From the NCBI RefSeq assembly GCF_025698545.1, contig NC_068566.1, forward strand, positions 2,339,362 to 2,403,361: a stretch of 64,000 nucleotides of DNA, written 5' to 3'. Numbering within the stretch: the stretch's first letter is position 1; each line of letters starts with the position of its first letter. The stretch is from Gossypium raimondii (lineage: Eukaryota > Streptophyta > Magnoliopsida > Malvales > Malvaceae). The notes beneath the pieces were generated by a model. It saw nothing but the letters and a program-made list of their open reading frames with translations, was not told the origin of the DNA and searched no databases. Positions 23,165 through 35,325 of this stretch are shown here, piece after piece. Made by a program: the position numbers and the translations under genes.

Positions 23165-24110
23165 CAGCATATATGTATATATATGGATTGTTTTCACTGA
23201 CCAGTATGAGAGCTTTGATGGTTTCATCGCTGTAATATTCAGGTTCGGATTCTTGCAAAGTGAGCAAATGACTGAGCATTGTGTTCTTCTTTTTGAAAGC
23301 ATCTTTGTTACTTCGATGTTCATCAACCAAACCTTGAAGGAACTTGTCTGCTTTACTGCCAGCTTTCTTTAATCTCTTGATGTGTCCATTATAGTCAATC
23401 CACTGTAAAACAGGCAAGAAATCTCCCGGGTACGATGAAACCGCCAATTCGCAAAGCTCTTCGATCAACTCTCGAAACTCCTTCGCTTCTTCAATCCCGC
23501 TCGCTTCATCCCCGCCACCGTAGTAACGTTTGCCCGCGACCAACCTCATAACGATGTTGAAAACCAGCTCCGAGAACATCGATTTCATCTCTACTTTGAT
23601 GAAATTACCACAGGCCGAAACGTGGTAAAGTTTGCGTAATGAGAGCTTTACCTCATCCCTCCGAATGCCCGTTGACGCGTTCAAGCTGCTCGATGAGAAT
23701 AAGTCGAGGGTGACGAGGCGGCGGAGGTTGCGCCAATGAGGACCATAGGGTGACAAGCCGAGACCGGTTGAATTGTAGCCAACGTACTTGCCTAATGCGA
23801 GACGAGGGCGGTTGGCTAAAACTACATCGTTTTTGCCGAAGCATTCTTCGACCGCGGAGGTAGATGATAGGACGACGACAGGGTGGGAACCGAATCGGAG
23901 AGAGAAGATCGGGCCGTGGCATTTCGAGAGATTATAAAGGGTTCGGTGAAGGGGTTGTTTGAGGAGATGGAGATGGCCTAGAATTGGGAGAGCCAAAGGG
24001 CTTGGTGGAAGGTTTATGTGGCTTGTTAGTATTGCATGTTTTAAGAGCTTGGTGATGGCTAAAAGGAGAAATGGAGATAAAAGCAAGGAATAGAACAAGG
24101 TTTCATACAT
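20638..24110 (-). CDS. Cytochrome P450, CYP81-like, two exons
   Basis: Membrane-bound P450 monooxygenase (ER). Exon 1 is 24110-23202 and exon 2 is 21252-20638. The 1949-bp intron starts GTCAGT and ends GTGCAG, and the phase-0 joint ([14 protein letters not shown]) restores 507 residues, normal for the family. Motifs: N-terminal anchor helix (about 3-25), proline-rich hinge [14 protein letters not shown]-helix AGIDTT (308-313), ExxR in ETLR (365-368), FKPERF, and the haem loop [10 protein letters not shown] with ligand Cys446. The intron site and the motif set fit CYP81, whose members hydroxylate (iso)flavonoids, lignans or glucosinolate precursors. The substrate here cannot be read from sequence. 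The intron holds two transposons (21301 and 21799). The stop codon abuts a MITE. Confidence 0.93.
21301..21450 (+). mobile_element. Tourist-like MITE copy (family T) in the P450 intron, TSD TTA
   Basis: A 150-bp element with ends AAGTGAATTTGGATGGGC and the complement of GGGTGAGTTTGGATGGGC, flanked by TTA at 21298-21300 and 21451-21453. It lies 48 bp inside the intron from its acceptor and shares its interior with the copy at 8609 (GTGAGATTAGATACTRTAGC, GTGAGAYAAAAAGTAA). Confidence 0.8.
21799..22387. mobile_element. hAT-like element (family H, copy 2) in the P450 intron
   Basis: Same interior as 9815-10387 (TTGTTGTT-rich block, TTTGGATATTGTATAA, GAGAAACATTTATTTTAATG, then AAATTTTTATATAA). 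Inverted ends include GTTTATGAGTGGCCC and the complement of GTTTATGGGTCCGA. No clean target duplication was found. Confidence 0.55.
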
Positions 24111-24150
24111 TACTTTGGGTTCAATTGCAGTGAAGTGAAATTAATTGGGT

Positions 24151-24162
24151 TTTATTTTTATA
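24151..24162 (-). promoter_or_regulatory. TATA box of the P450 gene
   Basis: The minus strand reads TATAAAAATAAA, 41 bp upstream of the P450 ATG. It is a canonical TATA word, but the position implies a very short leader. Confidence 0.45.
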
Positions 24163-24334
24163 ACACAAATATATGCTTAGCTAAATTTTAATTAATTTAT
24201 TGAATGAATAATTTAACTCTAACTTTTTATCTAGCGGAGCAATGCAGCATGCATGCCTTGCAGTGCATGAAGCATTCCGCCTGAATAAAATTGTAAATAT
24301 TTTTAATTATTTTAAAATAATAATATAAGTTTTT

Positions 24335-24477
24335 GTCGATTTAGTCTTAATTCTATTGGCATGAATATTGTTGTCAACGCAGAAGGATATGGATTCGAAT
24401 GTGCTGAAACGCATTATCCTCTTATTTATGAGTTGAGGAAGGCTATGGGTAATTCTAAGTTTTGTGTCAAAAAGAAC
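24335..24477 (+). mobile_element. SINE copy 3 (tRNA-derived family)
   Basis: Plus-strand copy: GTCGATTTAGTCTTAATTC start, A-box-like core, TTGTTGTCAACGCAGAAGGA, GGATTCGAATGTGC (B-box-like), ATTTATGAGTTGAGG, GGGTAATTCTAAG and a final GTGTCAAAAAGAA. Confidence 0.7.
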
Positions 24478-25459
24478 ATGTGTGATAACCTATAATTAGA
24501 TTGTTCAAATAATAATATAAGTTCTTTTAGGCTGTTTGAATTTAGCTTCGGCCCGGAATTTTTTAATAATCATACTTCAACTTGGTCCTACTCGTGGACA
24601 TTTTCTATGCTTGATTGTGACTTATTTAATATTTTTTCACATTATTTTAAAATTACAAAATTTATTTACCGAATCTTATATCAATTGACATTGTTATTGA
24701 TGTAACAATCAAGAGAATGTGAATTTGAGCATACTTCAGTTCTTTATCCTTCAATTTGAGGGTTTGGGAGATTTACAAATAATTTAATAATTGTATAAAA
24801 TAGCCATACTGATAATTTTAACCCTAACATTTACCTCTTTTTGTCACTTTGACCTTAATTCTTTTTTTTTAGATCACTTTGACCTAATGGCTAGGCCAAG
24901 GGGGGGCTGGTAGGGGCCCCGGACCCCCTAAAATGAAAAATTTTCCGTTTAGATCTTTATAATTTATGAAAATTTAAATTAGTAATAGTAAAATTACATT
25001 TTGCCACCCAAAAAATAATAAAAATTTGATTTAATCCTTTAAAAATTATAAATATATAGTCTATTAAAATGGTGAAATTATTTTTTTACTGTCGTAAAAA
25101 TATACAATTTAATTCACCCTCCCAATTTTTTGTTAACTCCGCTTTGACCTCCAATTTTCAAAATTTAGTCAAATTAATTTTTAGCAAGATTGCCTTTAAC
25201 TACTATAATTTATATCTAATTTTTCGGGTGGGACATTTATCCATGGAGAAGTCTATTTTTATGGACCATTTTATAACTAATTTAATACAATAAGCATGGA
25301 TTGACTAATTGAGCCCTAATCACATCGGGCCTAAATAAATGTACCTTGATTAATCCATAAGTGAGATGCGAAATCTAAATGGATTAGGCCCAGCCCAATG
25401 AAACAAAGCAAAAATTAAAATTATATATTGAAAAAAAAAAGGAAGCTATAAAATAATAA

Positions 25460-25612
25460 ATATTCTTCTTTTTTTTTCTCTCTCCGTCCCTCTTTTATCT
25501 CTGTCTTTCTGCAAAAACTAAATAGAAAGCTTATTATTACATCTTCTCTTTCTCTGTCTTTTTTCTCTCTCTCAGGCGTTGTGGCGTTCGCTTATAGCTA
25601 ATGATAGTTTGA
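25460..25612 (+). promoter_or_regulatory. CT-rich 5' leader with a 3-codon uORF (HOS15-like gene)
   Basis: Pyrimidine-rich tracts (CTCTCTCC, TTTCTCTCTCTCTC) lie 75-190 bp upstream of the main ATG, typical of plant core promoters and leaders without a strong TATA box. At 25601-25612 an upstream ATG is followed after two codons by TGA, in the likely leader. Confidence 0.4.
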
Positions 25613-25653
25613 GCTTTCAATCTCAGCCGTTAGATTAGACGGCTTTCGTAACT

Positions 25654-28600
25654 ATGACCTCCATCACCTCCGTCGAATTGAATTACCTCGTCTTCCGTTA
25701 CCTTCAAGAATCAGGTGCAGTTCCAAATTCTTTTTTTTTTCTTCCTTTTTTCTTTTTGTAATCTCTCATTACGGTGATCTTTATTTTTGAATCTTTTCTT
25801 TCTTTGTTTTATTTTTTAAAAATATCGTTTTAATTTTGTGTCCGGTTGATTTCTTTTTGCTGTATTTGTAATTTTTAACTTGTAATTTAAGCAGTTGTTT
25901 CTTTGTTTGTTTAAATGAAAGAAAAAAAAATAGAGCGTATGAAATGTAATTTTAGGATTAATTTTTGGCACTGTAAATGTCGGAAGTATATTTTGGCTCT
26001 AGATCCGTAAAAATGGATGGTTGATATTGAGTATTATTGTGGTTAGGGTTTTGAATTTCGTAGTTTTTATTACCAATGCGCTGGCTAGGGCATTAGGTAT
26101 CTACACTTATTTTATAATAATTGCACTGGTTGAGGCAGGCATCTGCTGGTTCAACTTTTGCATACCGGTGGTATTGAATTGAAAATCTACACTTACTACA
26201 CAGATTTTGTTTATTAATTATCACTGTTTGGTAGGATTAGAGGAAGGAAAAGAAAGGTTTGAGAGGAAACAAGTTTATTTTTTCCTTTTCTTTTTTTTTT
26301 TTTTTTTGGTAGAAGGAAAATAGGAGGGAAGAAATGAAAATGGGTTTAGAGGAAGGAAAAGAAAGGTTTGAAAGGAAACTAGTTTCATTTTTGCTTTTTT
26401 TTTTGGTAGAAGGAAAATGAGAGGGAAGGAAAAGAAAGATTTGAAAGGAAACTAGTTTCCTTTTTTCCTTTTTCTTTGGTAGAAGAAAGATAGGAGGGAA
26501 GGAAGGAAAATGGGTGGTTAAGTTCCTTTACTAATGTGTTTTGCATGTTCTAGCTTTTTGTATGTTGGATCATTAAATGTAAAGACGTTATCTTTCGTTG
26601 TTTTGTAAGATGCGGCAACTTTAAGACTTTGTTTGGGTGTCCAATACAAATCATCCTCAAAGCGGGAGGAAAACACTTATTTTACTTGAATTAGTTTCGT
26701 TTTTTCCCTCGCCTTTTCTCTTCCCTCCACTTTCTTCATAGCAAACATAGTCTAATTTCTAAAAGAACTAAGAAACAAATTTTGGTAATTTTAATTGTCT
26801 TTTTGTTTACATAGGGAAAAGCTAGGGGAGGACTTCTTCGTTATACGTTATTGTTTCTCAAGATTCGAATGAACCATCTTCTGCTTATCAAATGCCTGCA
26901 GGTTTTACGCATTCAGCATTTACTTTAGGATATGAAGCAGGGATTAATAAATGTACTATCGATGGAAGTTTGGTTCCGCCTGGGGCGCTTATTACATTCG
27001 TTCAAAAAGGACTTCAGTACTTGGAGATGGAAGCTAACCTGAGTAATGTTAGGATGCTTATTGTTGTTGTTTTTGTTATTATTATTGATAATTTTTTGGT
27101 GTATGGGGGGAATCAGGTGATAGCTAAGAGTATATGTATATATTCATCACGATTTGTTTTGAGTTTGCAGAATGATGCAGAAATGGATGAAGATTTCTCA
27201 TTCTTGCAACCATTGGATATCATAACAAAGGATGTAAATCAATTGCGGCAAATGGTGAAAGAGAAAAGGAAGAATATCCAAAAGGATAGAATCAAAGATA
27301 GGGATAAAGATAAAGATAAAGAAGTTGAGCGGGAGCATGAAGGAGAGCGTGGACGAATAAGAGAGAAAGAAAGAACTGAAAAGGAGAAGGAACGTGAAAA
27401 GGAAAGGGAGAAGGAACGCGAGAAGGAACGTGAAAAGGAAAGGGAGAAGGCTGAAAGCAATAAGGAGAGGGAAAAGCAACCGGAGGAACTTGCTTATAGA
27501 GATATGGTTTTGGATCAAGTAGACAAGGATGTTGCCAGGCATGAAGAAAATGGAACTCTTGCTGGTTAGTTAACTCCTTGTTATATTATTTCCTAGTTTG
27601 ATATCAGTTTTTTTCTCTTGGCCTTGACCTTTTGTTTAAATGAACATTGACAATTCACCTGAAATTTGTCTGCATATAGATTTGCAAAAATAGCTCTTTT
27701 ATCCAGTGTGCTGGATCTTTCATTTTAATTTATATTGCATTTTTGCATTAAGTAGGACCAGAACCTATGGATATTGCTACTACGTCGACCTTCGCATCTC
27801 ACGATGCTTGTGAAATTCATAGCTCTGAGGTTACAATTTTGGAAGGGCACACTTCTGAGGTTTGAGCCTTTTCGAATCTTCTTATTTACCAAGATGGACT
27901 TGCACATGTGAACATATATTCTCTCTCTCTCTCTGTGCATTTATTATTGCAGGTTTGTGCGTGTGCCTGGAGCCCGACTGGCTCACTTCTTGCATCAGGG
28001 TGAGTATTTTTCTGTAATGAGATGTCTCTTATATTGATGGTTTGGTCTTTTACACGTGTATTTATTCCACTTCTTTATGGATTTCCAGTCATCCCCCCCC
28101 CTCTCTTTTTGGTCAGAACTTGCTGATTTCTGTTGCTTCATGAGATGTACCTTGTGTGTTAGATCAATGGCAAAGTTTAGAAGTTCTAACCATTTGAATG
28201 ATACAAGTTAAGCCCTGTTGATAGCAAAACCATTTTACAGTCCTGCCCATTGGCTAAGTGGTCTGTAAACAAAAATGAAATTTGTGCACTCTCCAGTTAT
28301 GTGACTATAGGACTTGTGGTCATGCGTATTGTTGTTTGTAATGTGTTGTAGGGCTGGACAGTTGAAGTTCTCCTTGTCTAGCAGAGATGCCTACTTACGC
28401 TGTTAATTGGCACTGATTGAGGTCTTTCAGAAAACCAAACTGAGATCATGCTGTTCTATGCTAAGAGTTCCATTATATATGACTAGGTCTCTTGTTGTTT
28501 TCTGATTTCTATTGGTTTACATGTCATCCAAGTAATTGATAAGTGTGTAGCACTGGGTTTTAGTCTCTGCTACTGAATAGTGGAGTGTCATTTATCAGTG

Positions 28601-31600
28601 TATGCATTCACAAAGTTTCTTTTGTTTCATTATCATTTTCGCTTAACTCTCATTGCATCAATTTCTAGGTCTGGAGATTCAACAGCTCGCATTTGGACAA
28701 TATCTGATGGGCTTTTCAAATCTGGTGGAAAAAACAGTCCTTTAAATGTTCTAGTTCTGAAGCATGTAAAAGGAAGAACAAATGAGAAGAGCAAAGATGT
28801 GACAACACTTGATTGGAATGTGAGTCCTGTTACTGTTGGAGGCTTAAATTTCTGACTAATTTTTGGTTCCCTTTAGTATAGATCACCTATTGTGCCCAAC
28901 ACTTTTATCTTCTTTCATTCATTTAATTTGATGTTATGGTTTGCCACTCTATATGACATGCTATGGTTTAGAACAGACACTAGACAGGAGAATTAATCAG
29001 CATTAATGTAATAAAAGAAATGACTAGAGATATCACATAGGCCAAGCTACAAGAATAAGCTGTAGGTAATTTTTTTTATGATACACTTCCTGCTTTGGTT
29101 TTCGTAGAATCCTTGGCTGAAGTAATCAGGTTGGATTGGGGGTAATCCTCTTCAGTTAAACTTGATCCAATTTTCTTGAGATCATATAATGAACCTGATT
29201 AGTTTATCATATAATGAACCTGATTAGTTTAGTTGTTATGGTAATATATAATTAGTTCTTTGAGCAATGGATTTGGAGTGGCAGCCATCTTTTTGGGCAT
29301 TCTGGTATTGATGTATTAAAGGTGGTGTTTGTATTTCCTTAGATGGCTTTGTTTGTTCAAGCAGAATGGAAGTTGACCCATGTAATTGTGCCAGTTTGTT
29401 TTCTAATGAATGTTCGGTTCCTAAGGACCACGATTGAATGCAAATGCTTTTGCTCTCCAATGGTTTCTTTTCCTGTAAGAAGGAATCAATTCTATCTAAA
29501 GTATGTACTTTTAATTGTCCTATTGCGGTATGTAATTCTTGCCTATTTGGTTGTCATTCTAGATTGCTGTTTAAAGTGTCTTTTTAATTGTTCTTGTTCT
29601 GTAAGTGAACTTAATGGAAATTCTATAAATTAGTCATTCTTTTCAATACGGAAAAAGTATGATTCCTTTTTCCTGCCTGTATTCAGGGTGAGGGGACATT
29701 GCTTGCAACAGGTTCATATGATGGCCAAGCAAGAATTTGGACTACAACTGGTAAGTCCTTATGGGTTATTTTATTTGTGCCATTCTATATCCCGAAATAA
29801 AAGGCCAGGAATCTTTTTTTGTTAAACCAGACTTTTAGATGGTGTTCAGACATACCAACTCGGTTTTTCCATGTGTTTTTTTGGTGCTCATAACATTCTT
29901 TTCATTAAATTAATAGCTGGTTACCCAGTTAAAATAAGAGGTTTATTTTTGTTTTTAACTGAACTTGTTAGTCTTTTAGCTGTTTTTAATTACATTACTA
30001 TTTTGGACTGATTGTGAGAATTCTACACCTCATCTCCCCCGACCCCTTTTTCTCTCCGTCACTCAATTCTTTCTTGGTTTAGGTGATCTAAGGACTACTT
30101 TGAGTAAACACAAAGGACCTATATTTTCTCTGAAGTGGAACAAGAAGGGTGATTATCTTCTAACGGGAAGCTGTGATAAAACGGCAATTGTGTGGGATGT
30201 GAAGGCAGAGGAATGGAAACAGCAGTTTGAATTTCATACAGGTGGACCATTAGACTAAACTTTAATCTTTGGCTTTTGGTTACATGATAGTCATTGTCCT
30301 GAGTTTCTTCATTTTTTCCTTTTAGGTCCAACCCTTGATGTTGATTGGCGGAACAATGTTTCATTCGCAACAAGTTCAACAGACCATATGATATATGTTT
30401 GCAGGATTGGAGAAACTCGCCCTATTAAAACCTTTGCGGGGCATCAGGTTTGTTTCCGGTCTTAATGGTCAAACAATCTCATTAACTTTCTTAGTGGATT
30501 TTTTATTCAATATGATGGGATACCTGTTTGATCCAAATAAGATTCAAACTGACCAGGAAATGCCTAACCTTGACTCTATTTTTTAACTAATACTGATCTT
30601 GATGAAACTCGTAGGCTGAATGATATGCATGTCTTCTACTGCCTATAATGTCCCCCATAACTTCATCTCTAGTCCCAGCTCACTTTTTTTTTTTCTTTTC
30701 CTTCTATTTCGTGTTTAAATTTTTGTTACCTGCATCTGGTAAAAGGACTTGATAACGGTTAGGTCTCAAATCAAGGTTAAATATGAGCTGGAAATGCCAA
30801 ATCCTAACTTCCCTCTTGTGTATGCTTGAACTGATATACCAATCCTTGATATATCTCATAGTTTTTGCTTGTATGAAACTGATGTTTGTACATCTTGGTT
30901 GTGTCTCTCTAAATCCTAAAATCCTTTTCTCCTTCAAAGGGGAATGTTTCAAGAGTTAAATATTTTGCATTTACCTCTCTCTACATTTTTCTGCGACACC
31001 ATTTTCTAAGAAACTTTTACAACAATGAAACAAGTCTTATGGCTTCAATAACTTTCCAGCAATGGGCTTTAATTAGCAACTAAAAACAATGTTTTGTTTT
31101 AGATTTGGATTTTGATTTTGAGTTTGAGTTTGATAAGTAGAACTTTTGAATTAAATTTTATCTCTACTCTGCTTTTCATATATTGAACTTTGTGCCTTCA
31201 GGGTGAAGTAAATTGTGTCAAATGGGATCCTACAGGTTCACTATTGGCCTCTTGTTCTGACGATATTACTGCAAAGGTTGTATTTCTATCTTTTTATCAT
31301 TACTTAGCAGACATCCTTCACGACAACGAAATATAAATTTCTGTCTGATTTTCATTTTGGATTGTTATACCTTTGTTTCTGCTGGTGTCCTTTTTTCTTT
31401 TGTTGCTGCAATTAATTTTCATTAATTTTGTTTTAACTAATAGAAAGTCTTGATGCAGATATGGTGTATGAAGCAGGACAAGTATGTTCATGATCTGAGG
31501 GAGCATTCAAAGGTACGTTTTTTATCTCAACTTTTTCAGTATAATCTCTTTGTGCACATGCATGGGTGCATTTATTCATAATTTTTGGGAAAAAAATATG

Positions 31601-32376
31601 AACAACTGTTCTGCAGGAGATATATGCCATCAGATGGAGTCCTACTGGGCCGGGGACAAACAATCCTAACCAACAGTTAGTTCTTGCAAGGTAAAAACTA
31701 GTTGTGTACACATCACGCAATGTAACAGTGATAAAAAGAGAAGGATAACATGTGTATAATACATTCTATGTTCACTATCGTGCTTTTTGGTGTGAAAAGT
31801 AAATCCCATTTTAGTTCCAAGACAAATACTCCTTTAAGTAAATGGAATTCATGTAGACTGTGCTGCTGGAGCTGCTATGAAACTCGGTTTAAGTTTTTCA
31901 TTAACATTCTCTTCTTTATGCTTTTATGTAGTGCATCATTTGACTCCACGGTGAAGCTATGGGATGTGGAACAAGGGAAACTTCTCTACAGCTTGAATGG
32001 ACACAGGTATCGCCCTCAAATCTGTTCTCTCTTCGTTTCTTGCAGCACTAATATACTTTAATATTTAGCCGTGTTGATGGTGAAATGAGCATTCAATCAA
32101 GCATGATTTAGGCAGTTCTGTAAGTAACACGAGCTGCATTGTGTTTTTTCTCCTAGGGATCCCGTATACTCGGTTGCATTTAGCCCAAACGGAGAGTATC
32201 TAGCCAGTGGATCTCTTGATAAATCCATGCATGTCTGGTCCTTAAAGGAAGGGAAGATCGTAAAAACATATACCGGCAACGGTGGAATATTCGAAGTCTG
32301 TTGGAACAAGGAAGGTGACAAGATCGCCGCATGTTTCGCAAACAACACTCTATGCGTCTTGGACTTTAGAATGTAA
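25654..32376 (+). CDS. LisH/WD40 protein, HOS15 / TBL1-like, 14 exons
   Basis: Nuclear TBL1/TBLR1-type WD40 protein orthologous in pattern to Arabidopsis HOS15, which works with histone deacetylases and as a CUL4-DDB1 substrate receptor in cold and stress responses (family knowledge). Exons: 25654-25714, 26902-27047, 27171-27564, 27756-27859, 27953-27999, 28669-28819, 29687-29750, 30083-30241, 30326-30447, 31202-31276, 31459-31512, 31617-31690, 31932-32006, 32157-32376. All junctions are GT-AG and in phase, giving 581 residues (the Arabidopsis protein is somewhat longer). Parts: LisH motif at about 5-37 ([17 protein letters not shown]), a Lys/Glu/Arg-rich linker (about 97-185, KEREKERE repeats), then about eight WD40 repeats from about 225, with [26 protein letters not shown] and LDKSMHVW. 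The shorter charged linker explains the length difference. Confidence 0.95.
26241..26515. repeat. Purine-rich minisatellite in HOS15-like intron 1
   Basis: Three imperfect units share GGAAGGAAAAGAAAG and GAAACTAGTTTC, starting near 26241, 26350 and 26425, separated by T-rich runs. Uneven spacing (about 109 and 75 bp) shows unit loss. Confidence 0.65.
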
Positions 32377-33860
32377 GAAAACCTAGAAACTTCCCTCTCT
32401 ATTCAATGAATTGGAGCTTTACTTGTGTGGGGAAGATAGCTCATTGCAAGCTCCTACATAATCAGTCAAAATTAGGTATTTTGCATTGTTCTAGTGTTTA
32501 AAAGGGAAAAACTGTAACTATAGATTAGGGTTTTGTATTTCGTGAATTAGGGATTCCTAACTGAATTTGGTACTAATTTGTAATTTGTGATTGTGAACTA
32601 TGGGTCTCTGCTTTGTGAGGTAAGCAACCAAATGATGTACAGCATAGTTTTGCACCTAATCATTGATCTTTATAATAGGATGGCAGTTAGTTGGATATCT
32701 GCAATTTTTGGATTTGTAAATTTGTTTTAAATTTTGGCTTCCTTTATTCTTTGCATTAAATTCAGGTGCTATTATTTGAAGTTGAATTAATTAAATTATT
32801 CATTGAATATTAGAATTTGCTAAATATTTAGATTTAAAAATTGTTTGTCAAGTCGATTGAGTCTTAGTTCGATTAATATCGGTATTGTTGTCAATGTAGG
32901 AGAATGTGGGTTTGAGTGCGTTGAAGCACATTATTTTTCTATTTATGGGTTGGAGTGGGGTTATAAGTAGTTTTAAGCATTGTGTTAAAAAGAAGAAATA
33001 TGTTCAGAACTTATAATAAGATAAACTCGCCATCTACGTTATTTGAACTTCAACTCAAATTCATTATTTGCAAAACTGATATTTGATCATTAATATTTGT
33101 ATTTACTTTGAATTTATTTGTGGATTTATGCAATAATCAAATCTATAAAATAATCTAAATCTAAAACAAACAAAGCAAATATTTATAAATATGTCCCAAA
33201 TTTATATTCATTCTAGCATGTATAACATTACGAAATTGTGATTGTTTGTACCTTAAAAGTAAATTTAGGATTTTCTGTAGTCTTTTCAATCCTCATGGGT
33301 AATTAATTATTGGTATAATAGTCACAATCATTAAGGTTTATTTAGTCTATTTATTGGCTACCTAATCTTTACCATCCTTTCTCATCTAACATTTTTGTTA
33401 AACACCAAAAAATAAATTTCCAGACTTCCCATTCCATTTATTTTCCAATAACTCAAAAGCCCCTTTTTATTTTTTTGCCAATTGGGAAAATTGCACAAAG
33501 GACATAGTAACAGTCATCGACAAGCATTTTTCAAGTTGATAAAAAAAAAATCACCTGAATTCGATTCAAAAATACTTAACAACTTCAATCTACCATTCAT
33601 GTCTTGGTATTCAAAGTTCAACCCTAAAACCTACCGGTCAAAGCTTAAAAGACTTGGTAGTACGGTCACCTGCTAATAGCTATGGTCTCTCAGAAGGTGT
33701 GGTAGCTATGCCCTTAAGCTTGGATTTTGAGCAACTACCATTCTTTCTTTCATTAAATTTAACTGTCTAAATGTATCAATTATGAAAGAAAAGCGCAGTC
33801 CCGTTGTTCTTCTTCTTCTTCCAGGACTTGTACCGGCCTTTATAAATGAATATGGAAAAT
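32377..33860. other. 3' flank of HOS15-like gene and intergenic
   Basis: AT-rich 3' UTR candidate, then a SINE copy (32852-32998). No other gene seen. A 64-codon open frame at 33482-33676 has no family character. Confidence 0.45.
32852..32998 (+). mobile_element. SINE copy 4 (tRNA-derived family)
   Basis: Plus-strand copy: GTCGATTGAGTCTTAGTTCG, TTGTTGTCAATGTAGGAG, GGGTTTGAGTGCG, ATTTATGGGTTGGAG, TTTTAAGCATTGTGTTAAAA and an A-rich end. It lies about 480 bp past the HOS15-like stop codon. Confidence 0.75.
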
Positions 33861-33871
33861 GGAGGTGCTTT

Positions 33872-34013
33872 TTTATACTAAATTTCCCCACAGTTTCTTC
33901 CTCACTCTTTTGCATTGAAATTGTGTTCTTTCACTTGCTTGGAGACATCCTCTGCTAAAAAAGGGAGCAAAAGCTGGAGTTTTTGAGCTCTGTTCTAATG
34001 GTGTTTTTGAGGT
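33872..34013 (+). promoter_or_regulatory. Candidate promoter and 5'-UTR exon of the RING gene
   Basis: A TATA-like TTTATACTAAA at about 33872 precedes a pyrimidine-rich leader. A good donor (GAG/GTAATG) follows at 34014, with an acceptor TCTACAG at 35274, 51 bp before the coding ATG. The model is a leader intron of about 1.26 kb. An ATG at 33999 just before the donor would read only seven codons across the joint to a TAG, i.e. a uORF. Weak support without transcripts. Confidence 0.35.
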
Positions 34014-34774
34014 AATGTACCAACATTTTCTCTGTCAATGAGCTAATGCTTTTTACACCATTTTTGAGCACTTCATTTATTTATTTATTTATGTTCATTG
34101 ATGATTGATTCATCATTGAGCAATCAGCAGCATGCACTTTTTTTCCTTTTCCTGTTCAAGGAACATTTTGAATTCTATGGAAATGTTAGAAATATTAAGT
34201 ATCGGTCTTTTAATACTTTTAAGGGTTAATTTGCTGAAAGTTTTCAAACTATACCCCAATTTTTAAATTGGTCCTTAAATTTAAATTTCTTGAAATATTA
34301 GTATCTAGGTCCTTTTGTTTGTCCAACCGTTAATTTAGCTATTAAATGTCAGCTTGTATCTGGTGTAAAGTATATTTAAAACAGGTAGATTGAATTGTCA
34401 ACATGTCTATACCTACTATATAGATAGTTTGGATTGGCGTGTTTTATCACTTAAAAAAAAATATCTTTAAAATTTAGCATTTTGTCAAACTCGAGCTATT
34501 AGTACAGTAGATATACATATGTTTACAATTCGATTCATGTATTTTAAATATGCCTCACATTATATTTGAGCTAGCATTTAATGGTTAGCTTGACAAAACA
34601 AACTTATTGATACGATATATTTTTAAAACTCGACTAGAACTTTTTGAAATTTAGAGATTAATTTAGTATTTGTATCATAGTTAAAAGACATCCCTTGTAA
34701 TTTATCGCACTTTAAAAATGCTTTTTAAACTTTTTATAACCAAAGCTTCTTCTTTTTTTCCTTCAGAAAACACC

Positions 34775-35176
34775 TAGGGGTGATATTGGTTCAATTCGGT
34801 TGAGTTTTTTAAATTTTCTGAACTGTCATAACAATTCAGTTCGACTCATTCGGTTCTTGATTTTTTCATATTAAATTTTTTGGATTTTGATTTATTTTGA
34901 CAAAATGAGTTTTGTTTTATAACTTTAGGCTTTTTTTCATAAATATTTTTAAAAAATAATAACTTTTTAATAACTTTTTAATTATTTTCACTATTTTAAA
35001 TATAAAATACTTATTTTTATATCCTAAAAAATTAAAATTAATTATATATTAAATAAATATAGAATTTAATTTAGTTTTAAGTAGCCGCAATTTTTAAATT
35101 TACATTTCATGAATTGTCCAAACAGCTCGAATCAGGTCGGTTTTCAATTTTTCTTGCTCAACCTTAACGACACCTA
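34775..35176. mobile_element. Possible hAT-like element (TAGGGGTGA ends)
   Basis: It starts TAGGGGTGATATTGG and ends with the complement of TAGGTGTCGTTAAGG, with GGTTCAATTCGGTTGAG near one end and matching GAATCAGGTCGG-type words near the other. No target duplication is evident. It lies inside the proposed leader intron of the RING gene. Confidence 0.35.
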
Positions 35177-35325
35177 CCAAATCATAGTTCTTAAGCTGCA
35201 TTACATTAAACTAAAACTCTAAATCTTCCATAAATTTATGTTCAATTCTAAGCTTCCAAGTTTTTAATCTACAGATACTATTAGGAACAAAGACAAGTAG
35301 ACAACAGGCAAAAAAATCCATAACC

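Larger units (their letters stand above)
24111..25653. other. Divergent intergenic region between P450 and HOS15-like gene
   Basis: The two genes are transcribed away from each other, so both promoters lie here. It contains a SINE copy (24335-24477), a possible decayed second one (about 24672-24790), the GGGGCTGGTAGGGGCCCCGG-type repeat near 24900, and a strongly CT-rich leader at 25460-25580 before the HOS15-like ATG. Confidence 0.5.

Noticed and set aside
23127-23201. C-terminal extension of P450 exon 1 through the TA-repeat
   Set aside because: This reads past the donor site into the intron. The GT-AG joint 23201/21253 restores the family sequence exactly.
27198-27542. Long open frames opposite HOS15-like exon 3
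   Set aside because: They are shadows of the Lys/Glu-rich coding exon. The complement of GAR codons gives Leu/Phe/Ser-rich open frames.
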